DNA of 64,000 nt from Klebsiella sp. BIGb0138 (GTDB taxonomy: Bacteria; Pseudomonadota; Gammaproteobacteria; Enterobacterales; Enterobacteriaceae), in contig NZ_SMCV01000004.1 in NCBI RefSeq assembly GCF_004342285.1, forward strand, positions 248,001-312,000. Reading direction: 5' to 3'. The notes under the pieces are model-generated. The model was not told where the DNA came from. It did no database searches and saw only the letters and a program-made list of their open reading frames with translations. Position numbers and translations under genes: made by a program. Of this stretch, positions 9,194 to 17,506 are shown one piece after another (position 1 is the stretch's first letter; each line of letters opens with the position of its first letter).

Positions 9194-9841
9194 ATGATAA
9201 TAAAGAAATGCAATGGTCTCCGGGGGGGATTTCTCCCGGCGTGCGTCGCCGTCTGGGCTGCGTTGGCCACGAGCGCCAATGCCTGGCAACAGGAATATAT
9301 CGCTATCGATACCAAAAGTAATACCCCTGAACGCTATACGTGGGATAGCGATCACCAACCCCGTTATGAAGATATCCTCGCGGAGCGGATGAATACCTCT
9401 GGCGACCTGCCCGGCATGGCGTTGAATCAGGCGCTGGCGCCCCCGGATAGCGGCCATGGGATGAGCGTGGGCTGGAATTTTACCCTGGCGAATGGCGTCA
9501 CCTCCGGGCCGGTGGCCAGTCTGCGCAGCGATGCAATATCGCCGCCCGTCGTCCGTCGTGCGCCAGAAAGCCCCTATGTGAATACGCTGGGCTGGCGGAT
9601 GGATTATCAGGCGCTGTGGGGCGTGCATCCCTGGGCCCAGGTGAGCTACAACCAGTCGCTCTCCGCGGATCCGATTGGGGCTGCTGGTCGGGCGCAGGAC
9701 GGCTCCTGGCGCGATGTGACCCTGGGGGCGGATATGTCACTCAATTCGCACCTTGCGGCGTGGGCGGCGTTGTCGCAGGCGGATAATGTGCCAACGGGGG
9801 CGAATTATCTCTATGTGATGGGCGTCAGCGCCAACTTTTAG
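9194..9841 (+). CDS. yhjY: YhjY family outer-membrane beta-barrel (autotransporter-domain-like) protein
   Basis: A 215-residue exported protein. The signal peptide runs to about residue 30 (LPACVAVWAALATSANA, then WQQ). The remainder alternates hydrophobic and polar residues, as in beta-strands (GWNFTLANGV, NTLGWRMDYQALWG, WAQVSYNQSLS), and ends in Phe (YVMGVSANF), the classical outer-membrane protein terminus. The start ATG at 9194 is preferred because GGAG precedes it by 8 bases; a TTG 24 bases earlier is in frame. Position between tag and yhjX matches E. coli yhjY, annotated as an autotransporter-barrel protein of unknown function. No passenger domain is present. Confidence 0.8.
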   Translation: MIIKKCNGLRGGFLPACVAVWAALATSANAWQQEYIAIDTKSNTPERYTWDSDHQPRYEDILAERMNTSGDLPGMALNQALAPPDSGHGMSVGWNFTLANGVTSGPVASLRSDAISPPVVRRAPESPYVNTLGWRMDYQALWGVHPWAQVSYNQSLSADPIGAAGRAQDGSWRDVTLGADMSLNSHLAAWAALSQADNVPTGANYLYVMGVSANF

Positions 9842-9979
9842 CGTTTTGTAGCATGTAAGATACGCGCATGTTACTTAAAAAACACAGTGTTGATGCATTG
9901 TTGTGAGGTAGTGGGTACTAACTTAGCGCGACTAATTTTATGCGCAGCCGTTTTTCAATGTCATTCATTCCGGCATTCC

Positions 9980-10010
9980 GGCATTTCATTCCTCGCTGGC
10001 GGCATTTCAT
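9980..10010 (+). promoter_or_regulatory. YpdB double binding site in the yhjX promoter
   Basis: GGCATTTCAT occurs twice, at 9980-9989 and 10001-10010, separated by exactly 11 bases. That is the direct-repeat arrangement reported for the LytTR-type regulator YpdB at the E. coli yhjX promoter. A degenerate third half-site, GGCATTCC, lies just upstream at 9972. The second copy ends 69 bases before the yhjX start. Confidence 0.88.
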
Positions 10011-10079
10011 GCCTTTTTTCGCCAGGCGCTCGGCGGGCTTCGCTATTGTGGCGGCAGTTAATTCTTCAGGATATCTGCT

Positions 10080-11282
10080 ATGAACGCTGCAAACAGTCAA
10101 TATACCCGCTGGCTTACGCTAGCCGGCACGATCGTGACACAATTCGCGCTGGGATCGGTTTATACATGGAGTTTGTTCAACAGTTCTCTTTCCGCAAAGC
10201 TGGGCGAACCGGTAAGCCAGGTGGCTTTCTCCTTCGGTCTGTTAAGCCTCGGTCTGGCGTTATCCTCTTCCGTCGCCGGTAAATTGCAGGAACGCTTTGG
10301 CGTTAAACGCGTCACCATGGCCTCCGGGATTCTACTGGGGCTCGGTTTTTTCCTCACCGCCCATTCGAATAGCCTGATGATGCTGTGGCTGAGCGCGGGC
10401 CTGCTGGTGGGGCTGGCGGACGGCGCTGGCTATCTGCTGACGCTCTCCAACTGCGTGAAGTGGTTCCCGGAGCGTAAAGGGCTGATTTCCGCCTTTTCCA
10501 TTGGCGCCTACGGCCTCGGTAGCCTCGGTTTCAAATTTATCGATACCCATCTGCTGGCAACCGTTGGGCTGGAGAAAACCTTTATTATCTGGGGCGCGAT
10601 TGTGCTGCTGATGATTGTTTGCGGCGCAACATTGATGAAAGATGCGCCGAACCACACCGCCGCCTCCCACAACGGCGTGGTGGAAAATGATTTCACGCTG
10701 GCCGAGTCGATGCGTAAACCGCAGTACTGGATGTTAGCCGTGATGTTCCTGACGGCCTGTATGAGCGGTCTGTATGTCATCGGTGTGGCAAAAGATATTG
10801 CCCAGGGGATGGTTCATCTGGATGTCGCGACGGCGGCGAATGCGGTGACCGTTATTTCTATCGCCAACCTGAGCGGCCGTCTGGTTCTGGGGATTCTGTC
10901 GGATAAAATCTCCCGTATTCGGGTGATTACCATCGGTCAGGTGGTTTCGCTGGTCGGCATGGCCGCGCTGCTGTTCGCGCCGCTGAACGCCATGACCTTC
11001 TTTGCCGCCATCGCCTGCGTCGCCTTTAACTTCGGTGGCACCATTACCGTGTTCCCGTCGCTGGTCAGTGAATTCTTCGGTCTGAATAACCTGGCGAAAA
11101 ACTACGGCGTGATTTATCTGGGCTTTGGTATCGGCAGCATCTGCGGGTCGCTGATTGCGTCACTGTTTGGCGGGTTCTACGTGACCTTCTGCGTTATCTT
11201 CGCCCTGCTGATTCTTTCCCTGGCGCTCTCCACGACCATTCGTCAGCCAAAAAGCGACGTTTATAGCGAGGCGCATGCCTGA
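10080..11282 (+). CDS. yhjX: MFS transporter YhjX (pyruvate-responsive)
   Basis: A 400-residue major facilitator of the oxalate/formate antiporter group with 12 predicted membrane segments. The first helix reads TLAGTIVTQFALGSVYTWSL, and the GKLQERFGVKRVTM loop is the MFS motif between helices 2 and 3. It is nearly identical to E. coli YhjX as I recall it. In E. coli, yhjX is the main target of the YpdA/YpdB two-component system, which responds to extracellular pyruvate, and the transporter has been linked to pyruvate uptake. The double YpdB site upstream shows that this circuit is kept here. Confidence 0.94.
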   Translation: MNAANSQYTRWLTLAGTIVTQFALGSVYTWSLFNSSLSAKLGEPVSQVAFSFGLLSLGLALSSSVAGKLQERFGVKRVTMASGILLGLGFFLTAHSNSLMMLWLSAGLLVGLADGAGYLLTLSNCVKWFPERKGLISAFSIGAYGLGSLGFKFIDTHLLATVGLEKTFIIWGAIVLLMIVCGATLMKDAPNHTAASHNGVVENDFTLAESMRKPQYWMLAVMFLTACMSGLYVIGVAKDIAQGMVHLDVATAANAVTVISIANLSGRLVLGILSDKISRIRVITIGQVVSLVGMAALLFAPLNAMTFFAAIACVAFNFGGTITVFPSLVSEFFGLNNLAKNYGVIYLGFGIGSICGSLIASLFGGFYVTFCVIFALLILSLALSTTIRQPKSDVYSEAHA

Positions 11283-11333
11283 AGGCGCAGCATGCCTGGC
11301 CTGAAGCACTCATTTCCTTAACGAATAGTGCCA

Positions 11334-11368
11334 ATCCAACCAAATGTTTTGTAAATGTTTGGTTGGAT
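11334..11368. other. 11-bp perfect inverted repeat downstream of yhjX
   Basis: ATCCAACCAAA at 11334-11344 pairs with TTTGGTTGGAT at 11358-11368 around a 13-base loop. It begins 52 bases after the yhjX stop. CACATTCCC rather than a T-run follows, so it is not a textbook terminator; it may still end or stabilise the yhjX transcript, or act as an operator upstream of eptB. Confidence 0.5.
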
Positions 11369-11433
11369 CACATTCCCTCCTGGTACTTTTTCCTTCCTCT
11401 GTGGTCTACTTAGCGCGCTTTGTAGAGGTTTCT

Positions 11434-11559
11434 TATACTCTCCGTCCTTCAACCTGCCTTATTGTTGACTGCGCCACTGACCTCAGTCACTTACTTGAGT
11501 AAGCTCCAGAGGGTTCACGGGCCTGTCGCCGCAAGGCATCTCGAAAGGGTTTGAGTAGT
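11434..11559. repeat. ERIC element (enterobacterial repetitive intergenic consensus), about 126 bp
   Basis: The left end TATACTC, the core CAGTCACTTACTTGAGTAAG followed by CTCCAGAGGGTTCAC, and the right end GTTTGAGTA follow the ERIC layout and length. The core differs from the ERIC primer consensus at only a few positions; the outer arms are more diverged. It ends 88 bases before eptB, so it would be transcribed within the eptB leader if the promoter lies upstream of it. Confidence 0.85.
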
Positions 11560-11646
11560 TAATCAACCTGAACGCACTCTATTAACCTGCTCGCTTATAT
11601 TGCGTAAGCAAGGTGGTTTTATCTCTTCTTTTTCCAGGTTTCATGC

Positions 11647-13338
11647 ATGAAATATATTAGAACGATGACGCAGCAGAAGCTCAGTATTTGGCTGGCGCTG
11701 TACATCGGCTGGTTTATGAACGGTGCTGTGTTTTTCCGTCGTCTCAACGGTTATGCGCAGGAATTTACCTTCTGGAAAGGGCTTTCCGGAGTTGTGGAAC
11801 TGGTTGCGGCCGTACTGGTGACCTTTTTTCTGCTGCGTATCCTGTCGCTGCTGGGCCGGCGCGTCTGGCGAATATTAGCCACCCTGGTCGTTATTTTCTC
11901 CGCTGCCGCCAGTTATTACATGACCTTCCTGAATGTGGTGATTGGCTACGGAATCATTGCGTCGGTGATGACGACGGATATTGACCTGTCCCAGGAGGTG
12001 ATCGGTTGGCATTTGATTCTGTGGCTGGTGCTGGTGAGTACGCCGCCGCTGCTGCTTATCTGGAATAACCGCTGTCGTCACACCCTGCTGCGGCAAATTC
12101 GCACTCCTGGCCAGCGGATGAAAAATATCGCTATCGTCGTGCTGGCCGGTTTAATGGTCTGGGGCCCGATTCGCCTGCTCGAGCTGCGACAGAAGAACGT
12201 TGAACGCAGCTCAGAGGTTGATATGCCGAGCTACGGCGGAGTGATTGCCAACTCCTATCTGCCGTCAAACTGGCTCTCCGCGCTGGGGCTGTATGCCTGG
12301 GCGCAGGTGGATGAGTCCTCTGATAACAAGTCATTGATCAATCCGGCAAAGAAATTCACCTATGTGGCGCCGGAAGGGCTGGATGACACCTACGTGGTGT
12401 TTATCATCGGTGAGACCACCCGGTGGGATCATATGGGCATTCTGGGCTATGGCCGGAATACCACGCCAAAGCTGGCCCAGGAGAAAAACCTGGTCGCCTT
12501 CCGCGGGTATTCGTGCGACACCGCGACCAAGCTCTCCTTGCGCTGCATGTTTGTGCGCGAGGGCGGGGCGGAAGATAACCCACAGCGGACGCTGAAAGAG
12601 CAAAACGTCTTTGCGGTCCTGCATCAGCTGGGCTTTACCGGCGATCTGTACGCCATGCAGAGCGAGATGTGGTTCTACAGCAATACCATGGCGAACAGCA
12701 TTGCCTATCGCGAGCAGATTGGCGCGGAGCCGCGTAACCGCGGTAAGAGCGTGGATGATATGCTGTTGGTGGATGAAGTGAAGCGTTCGCTAACCAAGAA
12801 TACTCAGGGTAAGCACCTGATCATTCTGCATACCAAAGGGTCGCACTTTAACTATACCCAGCGTTATCCGCGCAGCTTCGCGCAGTGGCAGCCGGAGTGC
12901 GTGGGCGTGGACAGTAAATGTTCGAAAGCGGAACTGATCAACTCTTACGATAACAGCGTGACCTACGTCGATCACTTTATCGTCAGCGTGCTGGATCAGC
13001 TGCGTGATAAGAAAGCGATAGTGTTCTACGCGGCCGATCATGGCGAGTCCATCAATGAGCGTGAGCACCTGCACGGTACGCCGCGCAATATGGCGCCGCC
13101 GGAGCAGTTCCGGGTACCGATGATGGTGTGGATGTCGGATAAGTATCTGGAAGCGCCCGATCATGCCGCTTCTTTTGCCCGGCTCCAGCAGCAGGCGGCG
13201 ATGAAAGTGCCGCGTCGCCACGTTGAGCTGTACGACACCATCATGGGCTGCCTCGGCTATACCTCGCCAGATGGCGGGATTAATGAGCATAACAACTGGT
13301 GCCGCGTTCCTGATGCGAGCAAAACAGCGAAGAAATAA
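11647..13338 (+). CDS. eptB: Kdo(2)-lipid A phosphoethanolamine 7''-transferase EptB
   Basis: A 563-residue inner-membrane enzyme, the same length as E. coli EptB. It transfers phosphoethanolamine to the outer Kdo of lipopolysaccharide on the periplasmic side, using phosphatidylethanolamine. About five membrane helices fill residues 10-180; the alkaline-phosphatase-like sulfatase-fold domain follows, with GETTRWDH near residue 257 and the nucleophile region CDTATKLSLRC. A metal-binding DHGESINEREHLHG segment lies near residue 462. In E. coli its mRNA is repressed by the sRNA MgrR and transcribed from a sigma-E-dependent promoter; I could not confirm either element here. An ERIC element lies in its upstream region. 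Confidence 0.95.
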   Translation: MKYIRTMTQQKLSIWLALYIGWFMNGAVFFRRLNGYAQEFTFWKGLSGVVELVAAVLVTFFLLRILSLLGRRVWRILATLVVIFSAAASYYMTFLNVVIGYGIIASVMTTDIDLSQEVIGWHLILWLVLVSTPPLLLIWNNRCRHTLLRQIRTPGQRMKNIAIVVLAGLMVWGPIRLLELRQKNVERSSEVDMPSYGGVIANSYLPSNWLSALGLYAWAQVDESSDNKSLINPAKKFTYVAPEGLDDTYVVFIIGETTRWDHMGILGYGRNTTPKLAQEKNLVAFRGYSCDTATKLSLRCMFVREGGAEDNPQRTLKEQNVFAVLHQLGFTGDLYAMQSEMWFYSNTMANSIAYREQIGAEPRNRGKSVDDMLLVDEVKRSLTKNTQGKHLIILHTKGSHFNYTQRYPRSFAQWQPECVGVDSKCSKAELINSYDNSVTYVDHFIVSVLDQLRDKKAIVFYAADHGESINEREHLHGTPRNMAPPEQFRVPMMVWMSDKYLEAPDHAASFARLQQQAAMKVPRRHVELYDTIMGCLGYTSPDGGINEHNNWCRVPDASKTAKK

Positions 13339-13388
13339 GCGGAGTGGCGAGTTTCTCGCCGCTTGAGCCATTTTTTCTTAATAAGGCA

Positions 13389-13417
13389 TTGACGGGTGCG
13401 GGTCTCAGCAGTAAGAT
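13389..13417 (+). promoter_or_regulatory. proK tRNA promoter
   Basis: TTGACG (13389-13394) and TAAGAT (13412-13417) are separated by 17 bases. GCGCCCGC follows the -10, a GC-rich discriminator typical of stringently controlled stable-RNA promoters. The tRNA begins 12 bases past the -10. Confidence 0.8.
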
Positions 13418-13428
13418 GCGCCCGCATT

Positions 13429-13505
<77 letters not shown>

Positions 13506-13511
13506 AATTTG

Positions 13512-13540
13512 AAAAGCCCGCTCTTTGAGCGGGCTTTTTT
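13512..13540 (+). terminator. proK Rho-independent terminator
   Basis: AAAAGCCCGCTC pairs with GAGCGGGCTTTT around TTT, and the T-run continues to 13540. It begins 7 bases after the tRNA CCA end. Confidence 0.93.
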
Positions 13541-13677
13541 GCATCTGTGACCGATGAGGATGAGAACCTCCGGGGGCAGAGGTTCGACCCGAGCAGCGCG
13601 AGGGAACGTTGCGCCAGCAACGGCCTGCAGGGCGAGCCACACAGTGGCGAGTTATCCTCTATCACCGACCAAATTTG

Positions 13678-13705
13678 AAAAGCCCGCTCTTTGAGCGGGC
13701 TTTTT
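13678..13705 (+). terminator. Second copy of the proK terminator (repeat unit 2)
   Basis: The same stem as the first terminator with a five-T tail. It follows a second copy of the tRNA 3' end. Confidence 0.85.
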
Positions 13706-13842
13706 GCATCTGTGACCGATGAGGATGAGAACCTCCGGGGGCAGAGGTTCGACCCGAGCAGCGCGAGGGAACGTTGCGTTAGCAACGGCCCGCAGGGCGA
13801 GCCACACAGTGGCGAGTTATCCTCTATCACCGACCAGATTTG

Positions 13843-13871
13843 AAAAGCCCGCTCTTTCAGCGGGCTTTTTT
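13843..13871 (+). terminator. Third copy of the proK terminator (repeat unit 3)
   Basis: GCCCGCT and AGCGGGC pair around CTTTC, followed by six T. One base change (CTTTCAG for CTTTGAG) opens the top of the stem compared with the other copies but leaves seven strong pairs. Confidence 0.82.
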
Positions 13872-14085
13872 GCATCTGTGGCCGATGAGGATGAGAACCT
13901 CCGGGGGCAGAGGTTCGACCCGAGCAGCGCGAGGGAACGTTGCGTCAGCAACGGCCCGCAGGGCGAGCCACGCAGTGGCGAGTTATCCTCTATCACCGAC
14001 CAAATTTGAAAAGCCCGCTCTTTGAGCAGCGCTGATCACTTGAGGTGGGTCAGCAGTTTATCGCGGACTTACGCTATGCCGGTAA

Positions 14086-14128
14086 ACGGTGGTTTGGGCG
14101 AAGCTGTTTTCTTCGCCCAAACCACCGT
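14086..14128. other. 18-bp perfect inverted repeat with 7-base loop
   Basis: Bases 14086-14103 and 14111-14128 are exact reverse complements (arm begins ACGGTGGTTTGGG), with loop CTGTTTT. AAAAAAG follows on the plus strand, so on the minus strand the T-run precedes the stem; on neither strand does a T-run follow. It therefore does not look like a standard terminator. It lies about 60 bases after the broken fourth proK repeat and 635 bases before dppA. The stretch from here to dppA is otherwise AT-rich with no convincing gene. Confidence 0.6.
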
Positions 14129-14447
14129 AAAAAAGAACCCCCCCGCCTTGATGGCATTGAGGGCGCGGCCGAACGTCGCAACGCCGGGGAGGCTATATTT
14201 AACCAGAGTCACAAAAAAAGCATGAATCGGCGTTTTACACCGCCTGTTAACTATTTTGTGACATCTTCCATTGTATTTTTTTATATATGTACCGATCTTT
14301 TTTCGCGAAGCTTATGGATAACTACAGCATTTTCCGCTGTGCGTTTTAACGTTCGCGCTATTAATCGCTCACATATTGGCCACATCGTAATAAATTTTCA
14401 TCATTTGCCAGAATTGCTTATCACTACCTGCTGCAAACTATTAAGGC

Positions 14448-14479
14448 ATTTATGCTGCCTGTTTGCCGCTAGCATAAAT
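14448..14479. promoter_or_regulatory. 9-bp inverted repeat in the dppA upstream region
   Basis: ATTTATGCT and AGCATAAAT are perfect complements separated by 14 bases. They sit about 285 bases before dppA, upstream of where its promoter is expected from the E. coli leader length. Function unknown; a regulator site is one possibility. Confidence 0.3.
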
Positions 14480-14737
14480 TTCTCTGCTGAAAATAGCGCC
14501 GTGAAGTTTTTTTAATCTTTGCCTGTTGATTCTCACCCCGGATGTAAAACCAGGTTGGCTGTATTGACGTTTACGCATTCTGTTGACAGATTGTAGGGCA
14601 TGAGGGGCATTTCATGGAGAATCCGCACTGCAACTCAGGCGTTTTTGTGAAAGGAATCCCCATCTCTCATCCAGGCCTTCGGGCACCACCGACCAGACCG
14701 GGTAAAAAATAAATAAAGGTCTGGCGGATATATGCAA

Positions 14738-14748
14738 ACAACATCACA
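14738..14748 (+). promoter_or_regulatory. Probable GcvB sRNA target site in the dppA leader
   Basis: ACAACATCACA, directly before the TTTGGAG ribosome site, is complementary over all 11 bases to the G/U-rich R1 segment of E. coli GcvB (TGTGATGTTGT in DNA letters) as I recall it. dppA is an established GcvB target in E. coli and Salmonella; pairing here would block ribosome entry when amino acids are plentiful. gcvB itself is not in the window. Confidence 0.6.
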
Positions 14749-14762
14749 TTTGGAGCAGAATA

Positions 14763-16370
14763 ATGAGTATTTCCTTGAAAAAGTCAGGGATGCTGAAGCT
14801 TGGTCTGAGCCTGGTCGCCCTGACCGTTGCAGCAAGCGTTCAGGCTAAGACCCTGGTTTATTGTTCTGAAGGCTCGCCGGAAGGCTTTAACCCACAGCTG
14901 TTCACTTCTGGTACCACCTATGACGCCAGCTCAGTGCCAATTTATAACCGTCTGGTCGAATTCAAAACCGGTACCACCGAAGTTATTCCGGGCCTGGCTG
15001 AAAAATGGGAAGTCAGCGAAGACGGAAAAACCTATACCTTCCACCTGCGTCAGGGCGTGAAGTGGCAGGATAATAAAGATTTTAAACCGACCCGCGACCT
15101 GAATGCTGATGACATCGTGTTCTCGTTCGATCGCCAGAAAAACGCACAAAACCCGTACCATAAAGTGTCTGGCGGCAGCTACGAATACTTCGAAGGCATG
15201 GGCCTGCCTGACCTGATTAGCGAAGTGAAGAAAGTGGACGATAATACCGTCCAGTTCGTGCTGACTCGTCCGGAAGCGCCGTTCCTCGCGGACCTGGCGA
15301 TGGACTTCGCCTCGATTCTATCCAAAGAGTATGCCGACAACATGCTGAAAGCCGGCACGCCGGAAAAAGTGGACCTGAACCCGATCGGTACCGGCCCGTT
15401 CCAGCTGCTGCAGTACCAGAAAGACTCCCGTATTCTCTATAAAGCCTTCCCGGGCTACTGGGGCACCAAGCCGAAGATCGATCGCCTGGTCTTCTCCATC
15501 ACGCCTGATGCTTCCGTGCGCTATGCCAAACTGCAGAAAAATGAGTGCCAGGTGATGCCGTACCCGAACCCGGCAGACATCGCGCGGATGAAAGAAGATA
15601 AGAACATCAACCTGCTGGAGCAACCGGGTCTGAACGTCGGTTACCTCTCTTTCAATACCGAGAAGAAACCGCTGGATAACGTCAAAGTCCGTCAGGCGCT
15701 GACCTACGCGGTGAACAAAGAAGCGATTATCAAAGCCGTTTACCAGGGCGCAGGCCAGCCGGCGAAAAACCTGATTCCGCCGACCATGTGGGGTTATAAC
15801 GACGATGTTAAAGACTACACCTACGATCCGGAAAAGGCGAAAGCGCTGCTGAAAGAAGCCGGCATGGAAAAAGGGTTCACGATCGATCTGTGGGCAATGC
15901 CGGTACAGCGTCCATATAACCCGAACGCGCGCCGCATGGCGGAGATGATCCAGTCCGACTGGGCTAAAGTCGGCGTTCAGGCCAAGATCGTGACCTACGA
16001 ATGGGGTGAGTACCTGAAGCGGGCGAAAGCGGGTGAACACCAGACCGTCATGATGGGCTGGACCGGCGACAATGGGGATCCGGATAACTTCTTCGCCACC
16101 CTGTTCAGCTGCGCCGCGGCGAAAGATGGTTCTAACTACTCTCGCTGGTGCTACAAGCCGTTTGAAGACCTGATTCAGCCGGCGCGTGCCACCGAAGACC
16201 ATAACAAGCGTATCGAGCTGTACAAGCAGGCTCAGGTCGTGATGCACGATCAGGCTCCAGCCTTGATCATCGCGCACTCCACCGTCTTTGAGCCGGTGCG
16301 TAAAGAAGTTAAAGGCTACGTGGTTGACCCGTTAGGTAAGCACCACTTCGAAAACGTCTCTGTCGAATAA
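14763..16370 (+). CDS. dppA: Dipeptide-binding periplasmic protein DppA
   Basis: A 535-residue solute-binding protein of the SBP_bac_5 family. The signal peptide MSISLKKSGMLKLGLSLVAL continues to a cleavage site after SVQA near residue 28, leaving KTLVYCSEG as the mature start. It binds dipeptides in the periplasm and delivers them to DppBC; in E. coli it also serves chemotaxis through Tap and can deliver heme. The RBS GGAG lies 8 bases before the ATG. It is the first gene of dppABCDF. The hairpin after its stop probably keeps dppA mRNA more abundant than the downstream genes. Confidence 0.97.
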   Translation: MSISLKKSGMLKLGLSLVALTVAASVQAKTLVYCSEGSPEGFNPQLFTSGTTYDASSVPIYNRLVEFKTGTTEVIPGLAEKWEVSEDGKTYTFHLRQGVKWQDNKDFKPTRDLNADDIVFSFDRQKNAQNPYHKVSGGSYEYFEGMGLPDLISEVKKVDDNTVQFVLTRPEAPFLADLAMDFASILSKEYADNMLKAGTPEKVDLNPIGTGPFQLLQYQKDSRILYKAFPGYWGTKPKIDRLVFSITPDASVRYAKLQKNECQVMPYPNPADIARMKEDKNINLLEQPGLNVGYLSFNTEKKPLDNVKVRQALTYAVNKEAIIKAVYQGAGQPAKNLIPPTMWGYNDDVKDYTYDPEKAKALLKEAGMEKGFTIDLWAMPVQRPYNPNARRMAEMIQSDWAKVGVQAKIVTYEWGEYLKRAKAGEHQTVMMGWTGDNGDPDNFFATLFSCAAAKDGSNYSRWCYKPFEDLIQPARATEDHNKRIELYKQAQVVMHDQAPALIIAHSTVFEPVRKEVKGYVVDPLGKHHFENVSVE

Positions 16371-16383
16371 TAAACAGTATGTT

Positions 16384-16411
16384 TCCCCTCTCCCTTAACG
16401 GGGAGGGGGGA
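16384..16411 (+). other. Hairpin between dppA and dppB
   Basis: TCCCCTCTCCC pairs with GGGAGGGGGGA (one G-U pair) around TTAACG, starting 13 bases after the dppA stop. There is only ATTTACATTT afterwards, not a strong T-run. It fits a transcript-stabilising or partial-termination element that sets a high DppA to transporter ratio. Confidence 0.55.
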
Positions 16412-16477
16412 TTTACATTTGTGAGCAATACAGACGCCCTGTCACCAGGCGGGTCGTCACTATAGAGAATCCGGGTT

Positions 16478-17497
16478 ATGTTGCAGTTCATCCTCCGACG
16501 TTTGGGACTTGTCATCCCGACATTTATCGGTATTACCCTTCTCACTTTTGCCTTTGTGCATATGATTCCCGGCGACCCGGTGATGATTATGGCGGGCGAA
16601 CGTGGTATTTCCCCTGAACGTCACGCGCAGCTGCTGGCTGAAATGGGTCTTGATAAGCCCATGTGGCAGCAGTATGTCCACTATATCTGGGGCGTGTTGC
16701 ACGGCGATTTAGGGATCTCGCTGAAAAGCCGCATTCCCGTGTGGCAAGAATTCGTCCCGCGCTTTAAAGCCACGATGGAGCTGGGCGTCTGCGCGATGAT
16801 TTTTGCCGTTGTCGTCGGTATCCCGGTGGGCGTGCTGGCGGCGGTCAAACGCGGTTCTATCTTCGATCATACCTCCGTCGGTCTCGCGCTGACCGGTTAC
16901 TCCATGCCGATCTTCTGGTGGGGCATGATGCTGATTATGCTGGTTTCGGTGCAGCTCAACCTGACGCCGGTCTCCGGACGTATCAGCGATACTGTGTTCC
17001 TTGACGATACCCTGCCGCTGACCGGTTTTATGCTGATCGATACCGCGATTTGGGGCGAACCGGGCGATTTTATTGATGCCGTGATGCATATGATTCTGCC
17101 TGCCATTGTGCTGGGCACCATTCCACTGGCCGTTATCGTGCGTATGACCCGCTCATCGATGCTGGAAGTGCTGGGTGAGGATTACATCCGTACCGCGCGC
17201 GCTAAGGGGCTGACCCGGATGCGCGTCATCGTGGTTCATGCGCTGCGTAACGCCATGCTACCGGTGGTGACGGTTATCGGGCTACAGGTGGGGACGCTGC
17301 TGGCGGGCGCCATTCTGACCGAAACCATCTTCTCCTGGCCAGGTTTAGGGCGTTGGCTGATCGACGCGCTGCAACGGCGCGATTATCCGGTGGTGCAGGG
17401 CGGGGTGCTGCTGGTCGCGACGATGATCATCCTCGTCAACCTGCTGGTCGATCTGTTGTACGGCGTGGTGAACCCGCGTATTCGGCATAAGAAGTAA
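16478..17497 (+). CDS. dppB: Dipeptide ABC transporter permease DppB
   Basis: A 339-residue inner-membrane permease with six predicted helices. The N-terminal motif RLGLVIPTFIGITLLTF and the binding-protein-dependent transport signature EDYIRTARAKGL near residue 230, which contacts the ATPases, are both present. It forms a heterodimer with DppC. The gap to dppA is 107 bases and holds a hairpin; dppC starts 9 bases after its stop. Confidence 0.96.
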   Translation: MLQFILRRLGLVIPTFIGITLLTFAFVHMIPGDPVMIMAGERGISPERHAQLLAEMGLDKPMWQQYVHYIWGVLHGDLGISLKSRIPVWQEFVPRFKATMELGVCAMIFAVVVGIPVGVLAAVKRGSIFDHTSVGLALTGYSMPIFWWGMMLIMLVSVQLNLTPVSGRISDTVFLDDTLPLTGFMLIDTAIWGEPGDFIDAVMHMILPAIVLGTIPLAVIVRMTRSSMLEVLGEDYIRTARAKGLTRMRVIVVHALRNAMLPVVTVIGLQVGTLLAGAILTETIFSWPGLGRWLIDALQRRDYPVVQGGVLLVATMIILVNLLVDLLYGVVNPRIRHKK

Positions 17498-17506
17498 GGG
17501 GCCATC

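Noticed and set aside
13550-13655. A second tRNA inside the repeat unit, suggested by GAGGTTCGACCCGAGC
   Set aside because: Only a T-arm-like stretch is present; no matching acceptor, D or anticodon arms can be folded around it.
14045-14515. A 156-codon plus-strand frame upstream of dppA
   Set aside because: It runs through the 18-bp hairpin into AT-rich non-coding sequence, has no good ribosome site, and its amino-acid make-up (many Arg, His, Cys, Phe) resembles random translation.
15318-16277. A 319-codon minus-strand frame opposite dppA
   Set aside because: It is fully antisense to a clear dppA, has no ribosome site, and has shadow-type composition.
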